This document shows positions 1 through 5,187 of a DNA stretch of 5,187 nucleotides, one piece after another. This DNA is from Austwickia sp039812465 (GTDB lineage: Bacteria; Actinomycetota; Actinomycetes; Actinomycetales; Dermatophilaceae). Under the pieces are notes generated by a model. That model made no database searches, had not been told where the DNA came from, and saw only the letters and a program-made list of their open reading frames with translations. Within the stretch, counting starts at the first letter, position 1, and each line of letters starts with the position of its first letter. The stretch spans positions 1 through 5,187 of the forward strand of contig JBDIAS010000192.1 in NCBI GenBank assembly GCA_039812465.1. Direction: 5' to 3'. The position numbers and the translations under genes are program-made.

Positions 1-45
1 AAGGACGCCAACACCGTCCCCACAGCTCAAATCAACCCATCGCGG

Positions 46-1354
46 TCAAGACCCACGCGCTACTCGCGGATCCGGGTTAGATTCGTCGTGTTGCTGCACA
101 ATGCCCGCTCGAATCGCGATCTGGGGAGTTTGGCCGTTGCGCCACCTGGACGAGCGGGACCGCCGGCCGGTGTAAAGGCCGCGGTGGGTGATACCGGCGG
201 CGAGCTTCTCGCAGAGTGCGCCGTAGGCCGAGGCCACCTGATCCCAGGTGTAGCGCGTCAGCACGCGTCGGTGCAGTGCCTGGGCGCGGCCGGCGGTGGC
301 CACGCGATCGGCCTCCGCCTCGTCGATCGCGGCGCCGACCTCGCCGGGCGATGAACAGTAGGCCGCTTCCGGCCCGGCGACTTCGCGGTTGAACACGACG
401 TCGTAGGCGATGGTGTAGGTGCCGGCACCGAGTGCGCGCAGCAGGGACGGGTTGGTCCCTCCGACGGAGTGGCCGTGAAGATAGCTGAAGGCGTTCTTGT
501 ACAGCTGGTCGAGCAGGTCCTGATCCCAGACGCCGCCGAGCAGCCACACCTTGTCGCTCGAGGCGGCGAGCGCGTCGATCCGGACCGAGTGCTCGCTGGG
601 ATAGGGCGTCGAGCCCACCACGATCAGCGGCAGCTCCGCGTTGCTGCGCAGGTACCCCTCGATCATCAGGTCGACATGGTTTTCCGGCTCGAAGCGGGCG
701 ACGACCAGGTGGAAGCCGCCCGGCTCGAGACCGGGCCAGCTTGTCTGTGCCCACGTCGGAAAGGTCCGGGGCGCCGTAGGCGATGCCCTCGGTGAGCGCC
801 CCGAACTCGTCGCGGTAGTACTGCTCGATGCCGTAGGCGTCGGCGACCAGCGCGTCGGCCCAGCGCACCGACAGCGCCTCGGAGATGCGGTAGAACTTCT
901 GGCCGACCGGCCCCCACTTCGTGCGGCGCCACTCGAGGCCGTCGACGTGCACGGCGACCGGGATGTGCGCCCAGCGCAGCAGCGGCAGGGCGAAGGCGTT
1001 CGCCGCATTGCACAGCACCGCCGAGTCGAAGCGACGGCGTGTCAGCAGGATGTGCGCCGCCGAGATCAGCGTGTGGCTGGGCGTCTCCAACGCCCGGTGC
1101 TTGAACGCCGGCAGGTGTACCAGGTGCATCCCGGCGTAGGTCGTGGGGTCGCTGCCCTCACCGCTGTTGCCGGTGCGGCAGTAGACGGTGACCTCGTGAC
1201 CCTGCGCGACGAGCCGCTTGCCGACCTCTTCCATCGCCGTCTCGAAGCCGCCGTAGCGAGCGGGCACCCCCCGCGTGCCCAGGAGGGCGAAGTGACGGCC
1301 GGACGAAGCGCCCGCATCGGAGTCGTGTCCCACGTTCTCGCTACTTTCGGGCAT
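46..1354 (-). pseudogene. DUF1972/GT4-type glycosyltransferase (rhamnosyltransferase-like), split by a frameshift
   Basis: This is a cytoplasmic GT-B fold glycosyltransferase likely to act in cell-surface polysaccharide assembly; the acceptor and donor cannot be read from sequence. The upstream part (ATG at 1354, MPESSEN start, GAGG about 10 bases before it) has the DUF1972 signature: LLGTRGVPARYGGFE at residues 24-38, then VAVHVDGLEWRRTKWG at 133-148 and AYGAPD at 192-197. The frame breaks after LAR (residue 208). The downstream part, in another frame, carries LEPGGFHLVVARFEPENHVD and the donor-site region GHSVGGTNPSLLRALGAG, ending at a TGA at 46-48. Joined, the product is about 435 residues, normal for the family. 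The second Glu of the GT4 EX7E motif appears to be Arg (LLRAL), which may be normal in this subgroup. The C-terminal tail is Arg-rich. DUF1972 members include streptococcal rhamnosyltransferases such as Cps2T/WchF, so a role using the neighbouring dTDP-rhamnose is plausible inference. It could be a true pseudogene or a sequencing indel. Confidence 0.85.
727..733 (-). other. Frameshift site in the glycosyltransferase gene
   Basis: Reading the minus strand, the upstream frame runs CTG GCC CGG (Leu-Ala-Arg) to position 731. The conserved downstream frame resumes at CTC GAG CCG GGC (Leu-Glu-Pro-Gly) from 729. The single T opposite position 730 is the base out of frame, so the net change is +1 or -2 (or equivalent, such as -5). 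The spot is not a homopolymer. Past it, the upstream frame gives an Arg/Pro-rich shadow translation, while the other frame gives clear family sequence, so both halves belong to one gene. Confidence 0.85.
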
Positions 1355-1364
1355 GCCGAAATCG

Positions 1365-1368
1365 CCTC
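1365..1368 (-). promoter_or_regulatory. Ribosome binding site of the glycosyltransferase
   Basis: The minus strand reads GAGG followed by 10 bases and ATG at 1354. This modest Shine-Dalgarno match supports the MPESSEN start over the in-frame ATG at 1450. The residues added by the longer start (MDDCTRGGCAGHW and onward) have no family character and would run through the G tract. Confidence 0.5.
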
Positions 1369-1423
1369 GATTCTTGAGTTCGCCAGTGCCTACGACGAAC
1401 CGCCTGCCGGCCCAATGGCCAGC

Positions 1424-1440
1424 GCACCCCCCCCTGGTGC
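1424..1440. repeat. Poly-G/C tract (8 bases) inside a small inverted repeat
   Basis: On the plus strand GCACC at 1424-1428 pairs with GGTGC at 1436-1440, with a C-rich 7-base loop. The run of eight C lies at 1427-1434 (eight G on the coding strand of the glycosyltransferase). It sits about 75-85 bases upstream of that gene's start, in its presumed leader or promoter. The stem is only 5 bp, so a structural role is uncertain. The homopolymer is a direct observation. Confidence 0.5.
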
Positions 1441-1490
1441 AGTCGTCCAAGACAACTGTACAGCAGCAATCGTGAACGCCCGCTGTGCGT

Positions 1491-1518
1491 GGGATGCAAG
1501 CGAACGGGCTTGCACTCC
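1491..1518 (-). terminator. Stem-loop after rmlCD, likely transcription terminator
   Basis: A perfect 7-bp stem, TGCAAGC (1495-1501) against GCTTGCA (1508-1514), surrounds a 6-base loop. On the minus strand it extends outward with a G-U pair, an A-C mismatch and two G-C pairs (1491-1492 with 1517-1518). It begins 4 bases past the rmlCD stop codon. No T run follows, which is common in high-GC actinomycetes but lowers certainty. It would separate the rml operon from the glycosyltransferase. Confidence 0.6.
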
Positions 1519-1522
1519 AACG

Positions 1523-2920
1523 TCAATCGCGCGGCAGGCGACCCACTAGCGCCGTCAGGCGATCCGCCTCCGGGGCGGGGGTGAAGCCCGTGGCCAGCAG
1601 TTTGTCCAGCGTCAACGCGCTGTGGGTCGGCCGGGGCGCCATCTGCTTGCCCTCGCCGTAGACCGCCGTGCTCACCGGGGTGACATCGTCCCGAGATCGC
1701 CCCCGCAGCTCGAAGACGTCCGCCGCGATGTCGGCCCACGAGCGAGCCGGGCCGGTGTTCGTCAGGTTGTACGTGCCGTAGGCGGGTCGGGTCGCCAGCA
1801 GGTGCGCGATGCCACCCGCGAGGTCGGTCGAGAACGTCAGCCGGCCGAACTGGTCGTCCACGACGGTCGGGCTAATGTCCTTGTCGGCGAGTATCGCCAT
1901 CGTCGCGACGAAGTTCTTGCCCTCGCCCACGACCCAGGTGGTGCGCACCAGGTAGTGCTGGGGATAGGCGGAGACGATGGCGTCACCGGCCGCCTTGGTT
2001 TGGCCGTAGACGCCCAGCGGGCTGAACGGCTCGTCCTCGTCGTGCTCGGGACGGGTGCCGTCGAAGACGTAGTCGCTCGAGACGTGCACGAGGGGGATGC
2101 CGCGCTCGCGGACCCGCTGTGCGAGGGCTGCGACACCGGTCACGTTGGTGGCCCACGCCACCCGGCGACCCTCCTGCGTCTCCGCCGCATCGACGGCCGT
2201 GTAAGCCGCCGCGTTGACGACGGCGGACACCTGCGAGAGGTCGAGCGCGGCCACCGCGGCCGGGTCGCTCAGGTCACATTCGGCGCGGGTCACGCCGACG
2301 GCGTCGGGCAGCTCCTCGAGAAGCGCGCGGCCCAGCTGGCCGCCGGCGCCCAGCACGAGTACCCGCGAGCGCGGCACCGGTCGCGTGTCCACGAGCATCG
2401 GATGGGCGCGGTCGGCCTCCGAGAGCACTGCGTCGGCCAGCGGGATCGGCCAGTCGATGCCCAGGGACTCATCGTGCAGGCCGACGAACGTGTACTTCTC
2501 CTTGGCCACCGCGCTCCAGTGGTCGTTGACCAGATAGCTGTAGGCCGTCGCCGGTTCGAGTGTCTGGTAGGCGTTGCCAACCCCGCGGGGCACGAAGACC
2601 GCGGTGCCGGGCCCGATCTCACACGTGTGCACCGTGCCGTGCGCGGGGCCCTCACGCAGGTCGACCCACGCTCCGAAGACCCGGCCGGTCGCCACCGAGA
2701 CGTACTTGTCCCACGGCTCCGCGTGGATCCCCCGGGTGACCCCCACCTCGTCGTTGAACGAGATGTTCTGCTGCACCGGGCCGAAGTCGGGCAGGCCGAG
2801 AGCGGTCATCTTGGCCCGCTGCCAGTTCTCCTTGAACCAGCCGCGGTTGTCACCGTGCACGGGCAGGTCGAGCACGAGCAGGCCTGGGATGTCGGTGGTG
2901 CGCACGGCGAGGTCGGTCAC
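1523..2920 (-). CDS. rmlCD: Bifunctional dTDP-4-dehydrorhamnose 3,5-epimerase / dTDP-4-dehydrorhamnose reductase (RmlC-RmlD fusion)
   Basis: One 465-residue cytoplasmic polypeptide carries the last two steps of dTDP-L-rhamnose synthesis. Residues 1-180 are an RmlC-type cupin: VHGDNRGWFKENW at 21-33, TRGIH with the likely catalytic His66, Lys72, YSYLVND at 127-133 with a candidate catalytic Tyr129, GIDWP at 154-158, and LSEADRAHP, whose Asp170 matches the Asp that pairs with His in characterised RmlC. Residues 186-465 are an RmlD-type SDR reductase: nucleotide motif GAGGQLG at 191-197, NAAAYTAVDAAE at 236-247, SSDYVFDG at 281-288, catalytic YGQTK (Tyr305, Lys309), and RTTWVVGEGKNF at 326-337. 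The linker is only a few residues, so it looks like a true fusion. The GTG start at 2920 is chosen because GAAGGA lies 6 bases upstream and the RmlC fold begins right after it; the in-frame ATG at 3046 would overlap rmlB. The gene lies 47 bases after rmlB and is probably co-transcribed with it. Confidence 0.95.
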   Translation of the reverse strand: MTDLAVRTTDIPGLLVLDLPVHGDNRGWFKENWQRAKMTALGLPDFGPVQQNISFNDEVGVTRGIHAEPWDKYVSVATGRVFGAWVDLREGPAHGTVHTCEIGPGTAVFVPRGVGNAYQTLEPATAYSYLVNDHWSAVAKEKYTFVGLHDESLGIDWPIPLADAVLSEADRAHPMLVDTRPVPRSRVLVLGAGGQLGRALLEELPDAVGVTRAECDLSDPAAVAALDLSQVSAVVNAAAYTAVDAAETQEGRRVAWATNVTGVAALAQRVRERGIPLVHVSSDYVFDGTRPEHDEDEPFSPLGVYGQTKAAGDAIVSAYPQHYLVRTTWVVGEGKNFVATMAILADKDISPTVVDDQFGRLTFSTDLAGGIAHLLATRPAYGTYNLTNTGPARSWADIAADVFELRGRSRDDVTPVSTAVYGEGKQMAPRPTHSALTLDKLLATGFTPAPEADRLTALVGRLPRD

Positions 2921-2926
2921 GTCAGA

Positions 2927-2932
2927 TCCTTC
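2927..2932 (-). promoter_or_regulatory. Ribosome binding site deciding the GTG start of rmlCD
   Basis: The minus strand reads GAAGGA, 6 bases before GTG at 2920. It is the best Shine-Dalgarno match in the window and sits in the 47-base gap after the rmlB stop. That gap shows no hairpin or promoter-like element, which fits translational re-initiation on an rmlB-rmlCD transcript. Confidence 0.75.
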
Positions 2933-2967
2933 GGGGAATGGGGCGAGGGGTGGGGCCGGTCGGGTGC

Positions 2968-3966
2968 TCACTGGCCCGTGGTGGCGTACTTGGCCTCGGT
3001 GGCGGCCTTCTGCGGGCGCCACCACGCCTCGTTCGCGCAATACCACTCGACGGTGTCGGCGAGCCCGCTGCGGAAGTCGCGGTAGGCCGGTTGCCAGCCC
3101 AACTCCTCGCGCAACTTCGTGGCGTCGATGGCGTACCTCAGGTCGTGACCGGCGCGGTCGGTGACGTGATCGTAGTCGTCGGCGGGCCGGCCCATGAGGG
3201 CCAGGATCAACTCGACGACGCTCTTGTTGTCCTTCTCGCCGTCGGCTCCGATGAGATAGGTCTCCCCGATGCAGCCGGCCTCCACGATGCGCAGCACCGC
3301 GGAGCTGTGATCCTCGGCGTGGATCCAGTCACGCACGTTCGCCCCGGCTCCGTACAGCCTCGGGCGCACCCCGTCGATGACGTTGGTGATCTGCCGCGGG
3401 ATGAACTTCTCCACGTGCTGGTAGGGCCCGTAGTTGTTTGAGCAGTTGCTGATCGTGGCGCGCACCCCGAACGAGCGCACCCAGGCCCGGACGAGCAGAT
3501 CCGAGCCAGCTTTAGTGCTCGAGTACGGGCTGGAGGGGTTGTAAGGGGTGTCCGGGGTGAATTTCGCCGGATCGTCGAGCTCGAGGTCGCCGTACACCTC
3601 GTCGGTGGAGATGTGGTGGAAGCGCACATCGTGCCGCCGCACCGCCTCCAACAGGGTGTACGTGCCCACGATGTTGGTCCGTACGAACGGCCACGGTTCC
3701 CGCAACGAGTTGTCGTTGTGCGACTCCGCGGCGAAGTGGATCACGGCGTCGTGCGCAGGCACCAATTCCCCGACGAGATCGGCGTCGGCGATGTCGCCGA
3801 CCACCAGTCGACAGCGCGACTCGGGTAGCCCTTCAAGGGTGCGCCGATCGCCGGCGTAGGTGAGTTTGTCCAAGACGGTGACCGAAGAGTCGGTCTGGAA
3901 CAGAATGTGCCTGACGAAGTTGCTACCTATGAAGCCCGCACCGCCAGTGACCAGGTATCGCACCAT
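2968..3966 (-). CDS. rmlB: dTDP-glucose 4,6-dehydratase (RmlB)
   Basis: This NAD-dependent extended SDR enzyme converts dTDP-glucose to dTDP-4-keto-6-deoxyglucose, the second step of dTDP-L-rhamnose synthesis, in the cytoplasm. The 332 residues match the family's usual 320-360. Visible motifs: TGGAGFIG at 7-14 (Rossmann nucleotide binding), LDKLTYAG at 32-39, HFAAESHNDNS at 77-87, the dehydratase active-site triplet STDEVYG with Thr121-Asp122-Glu123, catalytic YSSTK (Tyr148, Lys152), SNCSNNYGPYQ at 173-183 and VRDWIHAEDH at 211-220. No key residue is missing. ATG at 3966 is chosen because MVRYLVTGG starts immediately at the first beta strand; the reading frame stays open upstream to 4365 only as antisense to rmlA. 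There is no good Shine-Dalgarno before it, and a TACGAT box 8 bases upstream suggests a leaderless message. It is first in the minus-strand rml operon. Confidence 0.97.
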   Translation of the reverse strand: MVRYLVTGGAGFIGSNFVRHILFQTDSSVTVLDKLTYAGDRRTLEGLPESRCRLVVGDIADADLVGELVPAHDAVIHFAAESHNDNSLREPWPFVRTNIVGTYTLLEAVRRHDVRFHHISTDEVYGDLELDDPAKFTPDTPYNPSSPYSSTKAGSDLLVRAWVRSFGVRATISNCSNNYGPYQHVEKFIPRQITNVIDGVRPRLYGAGANVRDWIHAEDHSSAVLRIVEAGCIGETYLIGADGEKDNKSVVELILALMGRPADDYDHVTDRAGHDLRYAIDATKLREELGWQPAYRDFRSGLADTVEWYCANEAWWRPQKAATEAKYATTGQ

Positions 3967-4023
3967 GATTCGACATCGTAGGCGGACGGTCGTACCAGTC
4001 GGTGGGTGCGTCAGACTGGGGGC
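3967..4023. promoter_or_regulatory. Divergent rmlB/rmlA intergenic region (57 bases)
   Basis: These 57 bases separate the start codons of two divergent genes and should hold, or overlap, the promoters of both. Neither gene has a convincing Shine-Dalgarno here; the GGGGG before rmlA ends one base from its ATG, too close to act normally. That favours leaderless transcription of both, a frequent arrangement in Actinobacteria. For rmlA a weak CAGACT (4012-4017) lies at the right distance for a -10 box, with no clear -35. I see no obvious operator dyad. Confidence 0.5.
3975..3980 (-). promoter_or_regulatory. Candidate -10 box of rmlB
   Basis: The minus strand reads TACGAT, fitting the actinobacterial TANNNT -10 pattern, and ends 8 bases before the rmlB ATG. 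Transcription would then start at or within a base or two of the start codon. The -35 is poor: a CCGACT with 16-base spacing is the best I find. Confidence 0.4.
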
Positions 4024-4893
<870 letters not shown>

Positions 4894-5028
4894 CGGGCGG
4901 CGACCGAGATTCTCCTCCCACCGCGACCGAACGGGCCCAGCACCTGCGCCGCGGCTGCCAGCCCCTCGTCGTCGATCTCGATCGGCTCCTTCGTCATGCC
5001 CATGGTGGTCCCTGCATGTCATGGATAT

Positions 5029-5187
5029 CTAGTGCGGAAGTCGACGACAACCGGCATCGACGCGCGCCAGCACCCCCAGGCTCGCGGCGAAGGTGAACAG
5101 CATCGACTCGGCCTCGCTGCAGGTGCCCACGCGGCGGCAGTGGGCGGCGCGCTCGAGCACCGCCTCGGTGTCGACGAACTCGCGCGG
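5029..5187 (-). CDS. Unrecognised protein, C-terminal part (runs off the right edge)
   Basis: A minus-strand frame is open from the window's right edge to a TAG at 5029-5031, giving 52 residues. The readable part includes FVDTEAVLERAAHCRRVG and SEAESMLFTFAASLGVLARV, which looks helical. Nearly every third codon position is G or C from 5187 down to about 5060, which supports real coding in this frame; an opposite-strand frame is also open but has weaker bias. The final ten or so codons (DAGCRRLPH) lose that bias, so the original gene may have been cut near 5060 and now end at a chance stop. I do not recognise the family and assign no function. The start lies outside the window. Confidence 0.45.
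   Translation of the reverse strand, partial: PREFVDTEAVLERAAHCRRVGTCSEAESMLFTFAASLGVLARVDAGCRRLPH

Noticed and set aside
67..74. CGGATCCG palindrome near the 3' end of the glycosyltransferase
   Set aside because: Eight-base palindromes with no loop are expected by chance in high-GC DNA, and it lies within the coding tail.
1355..1450. N-terminal extension of the glycosyltransferase to an ATG at 1450
   Set aside because: The extra 32 residues cross the G tract, lack family similarity and have no better ribosome binding site than the start at 1354.
641..1549. Long plus-strand open frame opposite the glycosyltransferase
   Set aside because: It is antisense to clear family sequence and its translation is Arg/Gly/Val-rich with no recognisable motif. 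It is typical of open frames produced by high GC.
2921..3046. N-terminal extension of rmlCD to an ATG at 3046
   Set aside because: It would overlap the rmlB 3' end and adds low-complexity residues; the GTG at 2920 has a strong ribosome binding site at the right spacing.
1622..3085. 487-codon plus-strand open frame opposite rmlCD
   Set aside because: The opposite strand encodes a full RmlC-RmlD fusion with conserved active sites; this frame is its antisense shadow.
2968..3966. HNDNS in RmlB instead of the HVDRS seen in enterobacterial enzymes
   Set aside because: From memory this is a common variant in Gram-positive RmlB proteins, and the catalytic triplet and YxxxK are intact.
5029..5187. 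Plus-strand open frame over the right edge
   Set aside because: It is open but shows weaker third-position G/C than the minus frame, and it has no recognisable product.

Overview
The window is high-GC DNA with strong G/C preference at third codon positions, Actinobacteria-like gene spacing and very short intergenic gaps. Its core is a dTDP-L-rhamnose biosynthesis locus plus a rhamnose/polysaccharide-type glycosyltransferase. The RmlC-RmlD fusion and the DUF1972-type glycosyltransferase both suggest an actinomycete (a Micrococcales/Propionibacteriales-like relative is my guess). I cannot name the genus from the sequence.

Layout, left to right. Positions 46-1354 (minus) hold a DUF1972/GT4-type glycosyltransferase split by a frameshift near 730. 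Positions 1355-1522 are a 168-base gap with an 8-base G tract inside a small hairpin and, next to the preceding gene's stop, a terminator-like stem-loop. Positions 1523-2920 (minus) encode a fused RmlC-RmlD protein (3,5-epimerase plus 4-reductase). Positions 2968-3966 (minus) encode RmlB (4,6-dehydratase). A 57-base divergent spacer follows, then RmlA (glucose-1-phosphate thymidylyltransferase) at 4024-4893 (plus). The last 300 bases hold what look like gene remnants on the minus strand: a short ORF resembling the N-terminus of a VapB/DUF2191-type antitoxin, and the C-terminal end of an unrecognised protein that enters from the right edge.

How they work together. RmlA activates glucose-1-phosphate with dTTP, RmlB makes dTDP-4-keto-6-deoxyglucose, and the RmlC and RmlD halves of one polypeptide epimerise and then reduce it to dTDP-L-rhamnose. 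So three genes supply all four steps. The glycosyltransferase beyond them would plausibly use that donor, or a related one, in a cell-surface polysaccharide, but as sequenced it cannot be made full length in one frame. rmlB and rmlCD look co-transcribed, the glycosyltransferase looks like a separate unit behind a terminator, and rmlA is transcribed divergently.

I see no clearly new biological system here. The points most worth checking are the frameshift, the antitoxin-like relic overlapping the rmlA 3' end, and the apparent break in coding signal near 5060. I saw no tRNA, rRNA, CRISPR array, insertion sequence or complete mobile element.
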